In this document: piece by piece, positions 46,941-54,970 of the stretch
Numbering within the stretch: position 1 is the stretch's first letter
Layout of the letters: each line of letters begins with the position of its first letter
DNA from: Methylovirgula sp. HY1
GTDB lineage: Bacteria > Pseudomonadota > Alphaproteobacteria > Rhizobiales > Beijerinckiaceae
Direction: 5' to 3'
DNA length: 64,000 nucleotides
NCBI RefSeq assembly: GCF_019343105.1
Contig: NZ_CP073764.1
Coordinates: 124,001-188,000 of the forward strand
The notes under the pieces: generated by a model
Database searches by the model: none
Seen by the model: the letters and a program-made list of their open reading frames with translations, nothing else
What the model was told of the DNA's origin: nothing
Translations under genes and position numbers: made by a program

Positions 46941-47367
46941 ACGCCGCGCCGTGGGCTTTGGTCGAATGGGCACCGGCGATAATCCGAAAGCTCGGGCGCA
47001 TGACATTCTTGCCTTGGTTTTGACAATCGCGGCTGTGCATACAGACAGCGACCGCTTTCGCAAAATTGCCGCCGGTGGCAGAAATGCGGAGCAAGCGTCG
47101 CCGATGCCGCGAGTTTCGCCGACGCCGCAAGTGTCATAGGCTGCCATATTCGACGATCGCCGCCTCATCCACCCGCGGCGCGTAAAGCAATTTTTGAGCC
47201 ATTGGCTCAAAAATTAGGCATTTGGTTTCTAGCATATGCGGCTTGGACGTCTTTGCGCATTCCGCCGGTCGCGGGTGGCTTGACAAGTCGGAAGGGGGTC
47301 GGGAGTGATGCGCTGCAGTGGTCGTGTGTGCTTCCGACATTGTTTGGTGTGATTTCGACGGCTAGCA
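46941..47367. other. Intergenic region upstream of tonB
   Basis: 427 bases. It holds the 27-base palindrome at 47189-47215; no gene or clear Fur box was recognised. Confidence 0.5.
47189..47215. promoter_or_regulatory. 27-base perfect palindrome upstream of tonB
   Basis: AATTTTTGAGCCA and TGGCTCAAAAATT flank a single T. The outer arms are T- then A-rich in the wrong order for an intrinsic terminator, so a dimeric repressor site is more likely. It lies 153 bases before the tonB start. Confidence 0.55.
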
Positions 47368-48345
47368 GTGACGCTCAAATCTTCGTCCCTCGTTGTTTCA
47401 TTCGTCGCCGATCCCAGGGATCGGTTTTTGACGTCGAACGAGCCTTGGCTGCGCAACGGCAGGCGGCGCTTCATCGCGCTCGTCATCGTCGTATGTCTGC
47501 TGCATGCGGCGTTGCTGGCATTTCTTCTTCTGCGTGATCATAACAAGCCGCAGGTGCCGCCGCGCGAAATACCGGTCCAAGTCGTCGTCATGCCGCCGCC
47601 GCCGCCGGTAAAGAAGCAGCAACAGAAGCCGCAACCGAAGGAAAAGCAAAAGCCCCATCGTGAAAAGCCGGCGACCGATATTCCGCGCACGGCCAATAAT
47701 GAAAAGATCAAGCGCGAGAATACCGCGGACAAGACGCAGGCGCCGACAAAGGCCGAGCCTGTGCCGAATGCCGAAATGAAGCCGACGCCCGAGAAGACGA
47801 AGCCGGCCAGCGCCGCGCCCAAAGCGGCGGAGCGCACGGCTGCGCCACCCATGCCGGACGACAACAAGCCGGACGCCGAAACCATCAGCAAGGCGACGCC
47901 GATCAAGGCCCCGAAACCGACGGAAAAGGTGAAAAAGGCCAAGGAGAAGACGCTGCCGTCGCATGACAGGGCGTCGCTGGCGCGCGAATTCGCGGCACTG
48001 AGCGAATCGCCGCATTTCTCGATCGCCGCGCGGGCGAAGCCGGCGCCGATTAGCGGCGGCCATTGCGACACGTCAACCTATCTCTGTACGCTCTATGCGC
48101 TGATCATGCGTCAGCAGCATTATTCGGAACATGAGCGGGCGTTGGCCATGCGCGGCACTGCCGTGGTCGCTTTTTGGCTCGATGATCGCGGCGATCTCAC
48201 CCATCAGGCGCTTTATCGCACCAGCGGTTTTCCCGAGCTCGATAGAGAAGCGGTGAACGCGATTCGCCGCGCCGCGCCTTTTCCGCCGCCGCCGCCGGAT
48301 CAACCGCACGGATTTGTGGCGCAAATGTCGTTTCCGGCGAAATGA
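47368..48345 (+). CDS. TonB-family energy transducer
   Basis: 325 residues from a GTG at 47368 (no strong ribosome site, so the start is uncertain). One membrane helix near residues 35-55 (FIALVIVVCLLHAALLAFLL) is followed by a long Pro/Lys-rich spacer (VVVMPPPPPVKKQQQKPQPK) and a C-terminal domain of about 90 residues with VAFWLDDRGDLTHQALYRTS and FPELDREAVNAIRRAAPFPP. This is the TonB layout, linking ExbBD to outer-membrane receptors. exbB/exbD are not adjacent, and the C-terminus has a Cys pair (CDTSTYLC). Confidence 0.88.
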   Translation: MTLKSSSLVVSFVADPRDRFLTSNEPWLRNGRRRFIALVIVVCLLHAALLAFLLLRDHNKPQVPPREIPVQVVVMPPPPPVKKQQQKPQPKEKQKPHREKPATDIPRTANNEKIKRENTADKTQAPTKAEPVPNAEMKPTPEKTKPASAAPKAAERTAAPPMPDDNKPDAETISKATPIKAPKPTEKVKKAKEKTLPSHDRASLAREFAALSESPHFSIAARAKPAPISGGHCDTSTYLCTLYALIMRQQHYSEHERALAMRGTAVVAFWLDDRGDLTHQALYRTSGFPELDREAVNAIRRAAPFPPPPPDQPHGFVAQMSFPAK

Positions 48346-48395
48346 ACCCGGCGCCGCGATCAGCCTCGTGTTGGTGACATTGCAGTATTTGGATC

Positions 48396-48446
48396 GAGAG
48401 CGGTTTCGGGTCGCCTGGGCATTGCGACTTGTTCGAAACCGCTCTC
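48396..48446. repeat. Palindromic repeat, GAGAGCGGTTTCG type
   Basis: 13-base perfect arms GAGAGCGGTTTCG and CGAAACCGCTCTC enclose 25 bases. It lies downstream of tonB and could act as its terminator. Confidence 0.7.
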
Positions 48447-48457
48447 ATTTGGTCATT

Positions 48458-48510
48458 TAGAGCGTTTTCCGACCGGAAAAGTCGTCAACTTTTCCGGAAC
48501 ATGCTCTAGA
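48458..48510. repeat. Dispersed palindromic repeat, AGAGCGTTTT type
   Basis: AGAGCGTTTTCCGACC, the hairpin CCGGAAAAGT-CGTCA-ACTTTTCCGG, and AACATGCTCTAGAG. It is a short copy of the 34859 element. Confidence 0.75.
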
Positions 48511-48584
48511 GATCGGGTGCAGCCGCGGAAGGCGAAGCGATCGCCGATCCTTCTGAAGATGCGCCAAATCGAAACAGCGTCACC

Positions 48585-49052
48585 TTACTTGGCGAGCGAG
48601 TCGACGCCGGACTTGTAAATTCCGTCAATGGTCTTCTTGGCTTCGGCATCCGTTGCGCCTTTGGCCATATATTTGCCGGACCAGATAACTTCCGAGCCCT
48701 TGCCCTTCGGCTCGACCTTGATCGTCGAAATATAGTGAGCGACCGGCAGCGGGCTCTTCACGATCTTATAGGTATAGGTGTGCTTCTTGTTGTTGCGGCT
48801 GACGAGATGTTCGATGATCGTGCCGCCGCCTTTCAAGCTCAACGTGCGGTCTTTGCCGTCCTTCGACAAGACGCATTTGGCGATAGCCGGATGCCAATTC
48901 GCGATCCCGCAAAAGCCGCCGACCTTTTTCCAAACCGCGGCCGCCGATTCGGCTGAGGGCGCCTCATAACGCGATTCCAGCGCCGCGGCAGAAAGGCAAG
49001 AGAGAAGCAGTGCGGCCGTGCTAGCGGCAGCAAGCGTCGCGGATTTGTTCAT
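48585..49052 (-). CDS. SRPBCC-family secreted protein
   Basis: 155 residues from the ATG at 49052 with AGGAGGA upstream. A signal peptide (SATLAAASTAALLLSCLSAA) precedes a START/Bet v1-like domain with AAAVWKKVGGFCGIANWHPA at its start, LVSRNNKKHTYTYKIVKSPL and SEVIWSGKYMAKG. This is the SRPBCC (polyketide-cyclase-like) pattern of MxaD-type proteins. MxaD is known in methanol oxidation, but no mxa genes are adjacent. Confidence 0.82.
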   Translation of the reverse strand: MNKSATLAAASTAALLLSCLSAAALESRYEAPSAESAAAVWKKVGGFCGIANWHPAIAKCVLSKDGKDRTLSLKGGGTIIEHLVSRNNKKHTYTYKIVKSPLPVAHYISTIKVEPKGKGSEVIWSGKYMAKGATDAEAKKTIDGIYKSGVDSLAK

Positions 49053-49541
49053 AAGGCGTTCCTCCTATCAGTCCCGGCCGTCGCCCGGTATCTTCGGTCG
49101 TATGTTCGTGTCGATTCATCCTGCGCCGTTGGGGGTCCGCAGAATTCGGCCTCGCCATACTCCGGGCCGGCGATTCGACCAGCAAGCGGGTATCGCTTCC
49201 GGCATCACCATGTCTCCGATCGGGCATTGGACCTTAGCCATAGGCTGTGCGCGCATGCAATCGTCGGAATGGTCGATTTTTTGGGACGCATCTGGCATGC
49301 CGGTAGGCGGCAGGGCTCTTTTTAAAAAAATCGACGATTTTGTTGCCGCAATTATTTGGCGTGAGTTCCTATGCGCTTTTCCAAGCGCCGATTTTTATCC
49401 GCGCTCAGGCGCCGGGCGACCCGAAGCGCCGGCGCCCTCATCAACCCGGCAGGTTTCGTTAAAGATGCAAAGAGACGTGATTTTTCCAAGGGATGCCACT
49501 TGTGACATAGGTTCGCCTCTGGATGAGGCTCGGAGCATGAC
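49053..49541. other. Intergenic region without recognisable gene
   Basis: 489 bases between divergent genes. An AT-rich spot around 49318-49350 (TTTTTAAAAAAATCGACGAT) may belong to a promoter. Nothing else is supported. Confidence 0.5.
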
Positions 49542-50525
49542 ATGGCGGTAGATGAAGATGATTGGGATGTGCCGCTGGATGTGCAGCCGAAGCCCGGTGA
49601 CTATGGCTTCGATCTCGATCACGCGCTCGATGCCGTCGTGGCGCTCACAGCGCGGATCCCGGCCGATGCGCATACCGCGGATACGCTCGGCACCGAGCGC
49701 GCCGGCAATGCCGTCGTGATCGGCCCGGAGAATCTGCTTTTGACCATTGGCTATCTCGTCGTCGAAGCGAATGAGATTTGGCTGACGACGGGAAGCGGGC
49801 GCGTCGTTGCCGCGCATATGGTCGGCTATGATTACGCGACGGGCTTCGGACTCATACAAGCGCAGGGACCGCTGGATTGCCCTATCTTGGCGCTCGGCGA
49901 CTCGCGCTTGGCGCGGCCGGGTGAACGTGGCGTGGTGGCGGGCGCCGGTGGCCGGCGCGGTTCGGTCGCCGCACATATAGTCGCGCGGCGGCAGTTTGCC
50001 GGCTATTGGGAATATGTGCTCGATAATGCGATCTATACCGCGCCCGCCCATCCGCAATGGGGTGGCGCCGCGTTGATTGGTCCGGCCGGCGATCTGTGGG
50101 GCATCGGTTCGCTGCAAGTGCCGCATCAGCTGCATGGCGAACAGGTCGTGCCGCTCAATATGAGCGTGCCGATCGAGACTTTGTTGCCGATCCTCGAAGA
50201 TCTGAAAACGCTGGGACGCGTCAATCAACCGGCGCGGCCATGGCTCGGACTCTTCGCAGCAGAAGCGATGGGTGGCGGGGTCGTCATCGTCGGTCTCGCC
50301 GGCGAAGGCCCGGCGCGACGCGCCGGTCTGCGCGAGGGCGACACGGTGCTCTCCGTCGCCGGTCGCGAGGTCAGCCGTCTCGCAGATTTTTTCCAAGCGG
50401 TCTGGAGCCTGGGCGAAGCCGGGGTCGAGGTTCCGTTGCGGCTCGATCGCGAAGGCGATGTCTTCGATATGCGGCTCACATCTGCCGACCGCTATCGCTT
50501 TCTCAAAAAAGCCTCGCTCCATTGA
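49542..50525 (+). CDS. HtrA-like pseudoprotease with PDZ domain
   Basis: 327 residues without a signal peptide. Residues about 50-220 follow the trypsin-like fold of DegP/HtrA: GNAVVIGPENLLLTIGYLV aligns with the His motif, VGYDYATGFGLIQ with the Asp motif and HPQWGGAALIG with NSGGP. The catalytic residues appear replaced: His by Tyr71, Asp by Gly101 and Ser by Trp173. Residues about 232-315 are a PDZ domain (PWLGLFAAEAMGGG, AGLREGDTVLSVAGREVSRL). It is likely a cytoplasmic binding protein or chaperone and not a protease. A perfect hairpin follows the stop. Confidence 0.85.
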   Translation: MAVDEDDWDVPLDVQPKPGDYGFDLDHALDAVVALTARIPADAHTADTLGTERAGNAVVIGPENLLLTIGYLVVEANEIWLTTGSGRVVAAHMVGYDYATGFGLIQAQGPLDCPILALGDSRLARPGERGVVAGAGGRRGSVAAHIVARRQFAGYWEYVLDNAIYTAPAHPQWGGAALIGPAGDLWGIGSLQVPHQLHGEQVVPLNMSVPIETLLPILEDLKTLGRVNQPARPWLGLFAAEAMGGGVVIVGLAGEGPARRAGLREGDTVLSVAGREVSRLADFFQAVWSLGEAGVEVPLRLDREGDVFDMRLTSADRYRFLKKASLH

Positions 50526-50914
50526 TCCGCACAGATTTCGAGGGTGCTGCATCGGCGTCATGCCGATGCAGCGATGATCCTTGAAACGAGCGGCGACCAG
50601 AATCGGCGGCCGCGAGGCAAAATCAATGGTGATGGGGCGCTACGTCGACGCGGCTGCATATGCCGACGCGACGTCAAACGCGACGCCAAATCGTTTTGGC
50701 CATGGCAAGAGAACTGCCGACCGGCATGTCGAACTCGTCAGGAGGCCAAAGAAATTTGGCGGCGTTCGCTGTCGCTCATCGCGTCATAAACGAGCAGAAC
50801 GCCGCGGCGGCCGCGACTGATTGCTTTCTTCGCTGCATGCGGAGTCAGGCCTCTTTCGTGCTGAGCCGGCTGATGCTATGCGGAGATACATTCCATCCCC
50901 AAGGACAATGTGAG
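50526..50914. other. Intergenic region before the Fae-like gene
   Basis: 389 bases. It opens with the hairpin at 50546-50572; the remainder is GC-rich without a recognisable gene or clear promoter. Confidence 0.5.
50546..50572 (+). terminator. 11-bp perfect hairpin after the pseudoprotease gene
   Basis: GCTGCATCGGC and GCCGATGCAGC flank GTCAT, 20 bases after the stop. There is no T-tract, so termination may need Rho or the hairpin may serve message stability. Confidence 0.55.
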
Positions 50915-51460
50915 ATGAGCGAGATTTGGCTGCGCACGGGCGAAGCGACGGTTCTGGCGGCGGACGGCCAATTCACCGATGCGATGCCAGAAGTGATGAT
51001 CGGTGACGTCAGGGGCCCTGTAGGGCAGGCTTTCGCCGGCATGGCCGGGCAGGTAGCCGGACATCCGCGCATGTTCGTCATCCGCGATCTCAACCAGATG
51101 GTGCGTCCGGCGACCATGATGACCACCAAGATGACGGTCGGTTCGGAAGCCTATGTCGAATTGCTCGGCGGTATCGTGCAGGCGGCGACAGGCGACGCCA
51201 TCGTCGATTGCCTAGCGGAAGGCATCTTGCCGAAGGACCAAGCGGACATGCTCTGCATGATCATCATGATTTGGCTCGATCCGCGTTGCGCCGAAGATGA
51301 AAATCTCGATAGGCGCGACCTTTACCGCACCAATTATGACGCGACCAAGTTGGCCATTGCGCGCGCCATGAAGGGCGAGCCGACAGTCGAGCAATTGATC
51401 GCCAATCGCCAGAGCATTAGCCATTACGGGCTCGAGGGTGTTTTCGACGCTGACGCATAA
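50915..51460 (+). CDS. Formaldehyde-activating-enzyme-like protein lacking the catalytic His
   Basis: 181 residues from the ATG at 50915 with AAGGAC upstream. It can be aligned along its whole length with Fae of methylotrophs: GEATVLAADGQ at the start, MIGDVRGPVGQAF, AEGILPKDQADML, NYDATKLAIARAMKGEP and the C-terminal RQSISHYGLEGVF. Fae joins formaldehyde to tetrahydromethanopterin using a His in the motif AHIDLLIG; here the motif reads AMPEVMIG, so that His is Met24 and the Asp is Glu. It is probably a non-catalytic or differently active paralogue, perhaps a C1 sensor or carrier. No other H4MPT genes are near. Confidence 0.85.
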   Translation: MSEIWLRTGEATVLAADGQFTDAMPEVMIGDVRGPVGQAFAGMAGQVAGHPRMFVIRDLNQMVRPATMMTTKMTVGSEAYVELLGGIVQAATGDAIVDCLAEGILPKDQADMLCMIIMIWLDPRCAEDENLDRRDLYRTNYDATKLAIARAMKGEPTVEQLIANRQSISHYGLEGVFDADA

Positions 51461-51870
51461 TCCCGGCCGAAGGCCTGCGCCGAAACGATCGTGGCGTCCT
51501 GCCAATGCAGCCAGTCTGGGCACGTCTTTGATGAGGTCATTGAATTCCGCTCGTCATTTTCGAGATGATATGTTGCCTCTTATTTTCCTATGAAGACGCG
51601 CGCTTGTCATCGAAACGATCGAAGAACGACGTGACGAAGACAAGGCATATTTTTGTCCAGCATTGAGATCGATCAAAGCGCTTTGCCTCGCGGGCGATAA
51701 TGAATCGCATCGCGCAAGCTTAATTGCCGCCATCGCGCCCGGCGTTGCCATCACGAGCCTGAAACAATCTCCATTTAGACAGTTCAATACCTCAGCCGAA
51801 AACCGTCTATTGTCGGCGCTTTTCAGACCGGCGGGTGTGATCAGGTTGTCGCGCCGAGAAAGGATCAGCC
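51461..51870. other. Intergenic region before the PhaC-like gene
   Basis: 410 bases, somewhat AT-richer than its surroundings between 51540 and 51830. It probably holds the promoter of the PhaC-like gene; no motif could be assigned and no gene is recognisable. Confidence 0.5.
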
Positions 51871-52989
51871 ATGCCGCCGAACCCTACTGTCCAGTCGAGC
51901 GAATTGTCGTTGGCGAGCGTTCCCGCCTTCTGGCCGATGGCCATGGCGGCAAGCCTGCTCGAACAGGGAAGCGAGCTGTATGCAAAAAATCTCAAATTCG
52001 TCGAGGAAGAAATCAAGATCCACGAGGAACTGAGGCCGAAGCTCGCGACACCCAACAGAGTGCGGCTCGATTTGCGCACCATGGTTCTGCGCGATTACGG
52101 CACGCCGGGCGGCAGCATTCCGGTCCTTGTCGATGCGCCGCATGCCGGCCACACAGCGATGATTGCCGATTATCATAAGGGGCAGAGCTTGATCGAGACG
52201 CTTCTTGGCAATGGGATCAAACATGTCGCCTTGACCGATTGGAAATCGGCGACCGACGACATGAAGGATCTTGAGATCGACAATTATCTCGCCGAAGTCG
52301 TTGTCGCGATCGACGATCTCGGCGGCCGCGTCAATCTCGTCGGGCTTTGTCAGGGCGGCTGGGTCGCGGCCATGATCGCCGCACGTTTTCCAGACAAGGT
52401 GAATTCTCTGGTGCTGGCCGGCGCGCCGATCGATACGGATGCCGGCAATGGACCGATCAAGCGCATGGTTCATGACTCGCAAATGTCATTTTACGAGGAT
52501 CTCGTGGGGCTCGGCGGCGGCCTGATGAAAGGCAAGTTCATGCTGCAGGGCTGGAAGAACATGCATCCCGAGCAGCATTATTTTACCGATCAAGTCGATC
52601 TCTATGAGCATATCGACGACCAGAATTATCTCTCCAAAGAGGAGACATTCGAGAGCTGGTATGAAAATCCGATCGATCTGCCGGGGCGCTGGTATCTTCA
52701 GGTCATCAAACAGCTGTTCAAGGAAAATCGACTGACGAAAGGCGAGTTCATCGGGCTTGGCCGCAAGCTCGATCTCCACGACATTATTTGCCCGACCTAT
52801 CTGCTCGGCGGCGCCACCGACGATATCACGACGCCGGAGCAGGTCCTTGATGCCGCAAAATATATTGGCACGCCGAAAGACAAGATCGAGCACAAGACCG
52901 TGCCGGGCGGCCATATCGGCCTATTTATGGGCGCCCGCACCTTGAAGGAGCATTGGCCGGGAATTGCGCAATGGATTGCGGCTCAATGA
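51871..52989 (+). CDS. PHA-synthase-like (class III PhaC-type) alpha/beta hydrolase
   Basis: 372 residues. The lipase-box-like NLVGLCQGGWVAAMIA has Cys160 as nucleophile, the PhaC replacement for Ser. Asp317/318 in GGATDDITTPEQV and His348 in GGHIGLFMGAR complete a Cys-Asp-His triad with spacing close to class III PhaC. The N-terminal VRLDLRTMVLRDYG is also PhaC-like. It may polymerise hydroxyacyl-CoA or act as a PHA depolymerase or thioesterase. No phaE, phaA or phaB gene is adjacent, so a housekeeping synthase is not proven. Confidence 0.75.
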   Translation: MPPNPTVQSSELSLASVPAFWPMAMAASLLEQGSELYAKNLKFVEEEIKIHEELRPKLATPNRVRLDLRTMVLRDYGTPGGSIPVLVDAPHAGHTAMIADYHKGQSLIETLLGNGIKHVALTDWKSATDDMKDLEIDNYLAEVVVAIDDLGGRVNLVGLCQGGWVAAMIAARFPDKVNSLVLAGAPIDTDAGNGPIKRMVHDSQMSFYEDLVGLGGGLMKGKFMLQGWKNMHPEQHYFTDQVDLYEHIDDQNYLSKEETFESWYENPIDLPGRWYLQVIKQLFKENRLTKGEFIGLGRKLDLHDIICPTYLLGGATDDITTPEQVLDAAKYIGTPKDKIEHKTVPGGHIGLFMGARTLKEHWPGIAQWIAAQ

Positions 52990-53008
52990 GCCGCGCCGCG
53001 CCAATGCG

Positions 53009-53491
53009 TCAGCTCTTCTGAAAGACGTGCTCTTCCAACAGAAACTTAAGTCCGTGGTCCCACGAATCATCCGTGTTGCCGCGGATATCGACGCTGCCGC
53101 CGTGCACCGCTTCTCCGGTCTTCACGTTCTGGATGTTGATGTTGAGGTTGAGGATCAGGTTGCTCACCTTTTGCACCCAGGGGCAGGCGATGAATTTCGC
53201 GCCCGCCTTTTGCGCGGCGGCGAGCTGTGCGTCGCCGCATTTGCCAAGCTGCGGCACGGATGAAGAGGGCAGCGTCTTGCCGGCGCTCACCTCATATTTT
53301 CCGGATTTCCGCAAAGCCTCGCGCAATTCACCGCTGATCATCTTGAGGCGTGCCGTCTCCGCGGCCGAGGTCGGTTCCATCGACGTATTGTCCAGATAGA
53401 AGTCGAACACCATCACCTTCGGCTGCGCGGCGTCGGCATGGGCGACGGACAGCACGAATAGAGGAATGACGGCGATGAACGAAAGCTTCAT
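53009..53491 (-). CDS. DUF2380-family secreted protein
   Basis: 160 residues with a signal peptide (KLSFIAVIPLFVLSVAHADA). The body has VMVFDFYLDNTSMEPTSAAE near the start, KFIACPWVQKVSNLILNLNI and GGSVDIRGNTDDSWDHGLKF, the DUF2380 pattern. It is periplasmic and of unknown function; relatives occur in methylotrophs. It is convergent with the PhaC-like gene. Confidence 0.8.
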   Translation of the reverse strand: MKLSFIAVIPLFVLSVAHADAAQPKVMVFDFYLDNTSMEPTSAAETARLKMISGELREALRKSGKYEVSAGKTLPSSSVPQLGKCGDAQLAAAQKAGAKFIACPWVQKVSNLILNLNINIQNVKTGEAVHGGSVDIRGNTDDSWDHGLKFLLEEHVFQKS

Positions 53492-53583
53492 GGAATCCTC
53501 GCGAAGAATGGTCTAGCAGAACAAGCAGCCTGCGCTTTTCTCGAGCGCCCGTCCATGCGAGAAGGGCGCTAATGTGGCTTAGC

Positions 53584-53619
53584 GCAGACTTAGCCTAAGA
53601 TGCAGACTTAGCCTAAGAT
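53584..53619. repeat. 18-bp tandem repeat carrying CTTAG-C-CTAAG dyads
   Basis: GCAGACTTAGCCTAAGAT occurs twice head-to-tail (53584-53601 and 53602-53619). Each unit contains an 11-base dyad. It ends 12 bases before the esterase start, so it could be an operator or a recent duplication. Confidence 0.65.
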
Positions 53620-53630
53620 AAAGTGCAGGC

Positions 53631-54308
53631 ATGATCGATCTCTCTCTCGCCGGGCGTCTCACTTTCGCGCAGACCTCCCCATATAAGCCGGCTTTGCCGC
53701 CTGGCTGCAATGCTCTCGGGATTGCGGCGGAACGCGACGCCGTGCTTTATGTTCCGGCGGGGCTTTCTGCGACAGGGCCGGTGCCGCTCATCGTCCTCTT
53801 CCACGGCGCCGGCGGCTGTGCCGAGAAGATCTTGCCCGTCTTGCAGGCGCAGGCGGATTATCACGGTTTTCTGATCCTCGCGCCGCAATCCATGCTGGTG
53901 ACTTGGGACATTGTGATCGGCGGCCATGGGCCGGATCGCGAACGGCTCGATTGGGCGCTCTCCGAAGTCGCGGCCCATTATCGGATCGATCCGCAGCATC
54001 TGGCCTTTGCGGGCTTTTCCGACGGCGGGAGTTATGCGCTCTCGACGGGGCTCAGCAATGGCGCCTTGGTCTCGCATATCATCGCCCTGTCGGCCGGCTT
54101 CATGGCGGTGACCGAGCCGGAAGGCGAACCGCGTGTCTTTATCGCGCATGGTTTGAGAGACGCGCAGCTTCCCATCGCCACGAGCGGACGCGCCAATGCG
54201 GCGAAGCTGCAAGCGGCCGGTTATGATGTGCAATATATCGAATTCAACGGGCCGCATGAGATACAGCCGCCGATCGTCGCGCTGGCGATGAATTTCTTTT
54301 TTGGGTGA
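53631..54308 (+). CDS. Alpha/beta-hydrolase (PHB-depolymerase-like or phospholipase/carboxylesterase)
   Basis: 225 residues. PLIVLFHGAGGCAEK is the oxyanion region, AFAGFSDGGSYAL holds the nucleophile Ser in GFSDGG, and VFIAHGLRDAQLP plus FNGPHEI give the Asp and His. It belongs to small esterases near the predicted-esterase/LpqC-like group. No signal peptide is evident, so it is likely cytoplasmic. The substrate is unknown. Start chosen at 53631. Confidence 0.82.
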   Translation: MIDLSLAGRLTFAQTSPYKPALPPGCNALGIAAERDAVLYVPAGLSATGPVPLIVLFHGAGGCAEKILPVLQAQADYHGFLILAPQSMLVTWDIVIGGHGPDRERLDWALSEVAAHYRIDPQHLAFAGFSDGGSYALSTGLSNGALVSHIIALSAGFMAVTEPEGEPRVFIAHGLRDAQLPIATSGRANAAKLQAAGYDVQYIEFNGPHEIQPPIVALAMNFFFG

Positions 54309-54342
54309 GACGGAGCGCCAGAGCATGTAAGAGGCGCTATCG

Positions 54343-54873
54343 TCAATGAATCGTGCAGGCGTAGATCGCCTTGATCCGCGTCGAGACGCGAACGGCCGGA
54401 TAGCCGTCGGGAATATTGCCGATATAGAAGGTGCCGGTTTTTCCTGGCGCGACATAGCCCGCCGTCGTCACCACGATGTCTTCGAGCGACATGGTCTGGG
54501 TGGCGAGTTCGACGCGGCGGATGATCTTGTCCGGCAGGACATTATGGACATCCCAGGTAAAGGCATTGGCGAATGCCACCACCGAGGAATTGGCCGACCG
54601 GAGTTTCTTCAGCTCCGCATCGGAGATTTGCGCGGGAATGCAGGCGGCGAGAAGCGGCCCAAGGCCCTCGCTCAAAAGCTCCGCGCGGGCTTCTTTCTCG
54701 CACGTGTTCCGGCACAATTGCATATTTTGGCGGAGCGCCTGGTCGGTGACATTGCTCGGCAGCTTTTTGGTTTTGAAACAGGCGTGAAAGCAGGTCTCCG
54801 CCGCCGCCACGTTCGGCGTCGCGAGGAGGACGAAAATCAGGCCGAAGTGAAGCCAAGCGCGGCGAGTGTGCAT
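54343..54873 (-). CDS. Secreted protein with Cys-rich N-terminal segment
   Basis: 176 residues. A signal peptide (WLHFGLIFVLLATPNVAAAE) is followed by CFHACFKTKK and CRNTCEKEA, two CxxxC pairs on helices, another Cys in LAACIPAQ, then a beta-rich domain ending in YACTIH. The CxxxC pairing is reminiscent of disulfide-linked helical hairpins. The family is not recognised; a periplasmic location is expected. Confidence 0.7.
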   Translation of the reverse strand: MHTRRAWLHFGLIFVLLATPNVAAAETCFHACFKTKKLPSNVTDQALRQNMQLCRNTCEKEARAELLSEGLGPLLAACIPAQISDAELKKLRSANSSVVAFANAFTWDVHNVLPDKIIRRVELATQTMSLEDIVVTTAGYVAPGKTGTFYIGNIPDGYPAVRVSTRIKAIYACTIH

Positions 54874-54970
54874 GCGGTTCCCTTTTCGGCACGGGGCTGA
54901 ACTAGATCACGTGTTCCTCATGAAAGCGTGGTTTTCTTGAGGTGAAGGCGTGCTGGGCCAAAGCGCCCTC

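Noticed and set aside
47189-47215. Palindrome upstream of tonB as an intrinsic terminator
   Set aside because: The T-run precedes the stem and an A-run follows it on both strands, the reverse of a terminator.
48585-49052. Methanol dehydrogenase accessory protein MxaD
   Set aside because: The SRPBCC fold and signal peptide fit, but there are no mxa/xox genes nearby and the specific identity cannot be shown.
49395-50561. A minus-strand frame of 388 codons opposite the pseudoprotease gene
   Set aside because: The plus strand encodes a coherent HtrA/PDZ fold; the antisense product is low-complexity and Arg/His-rich.
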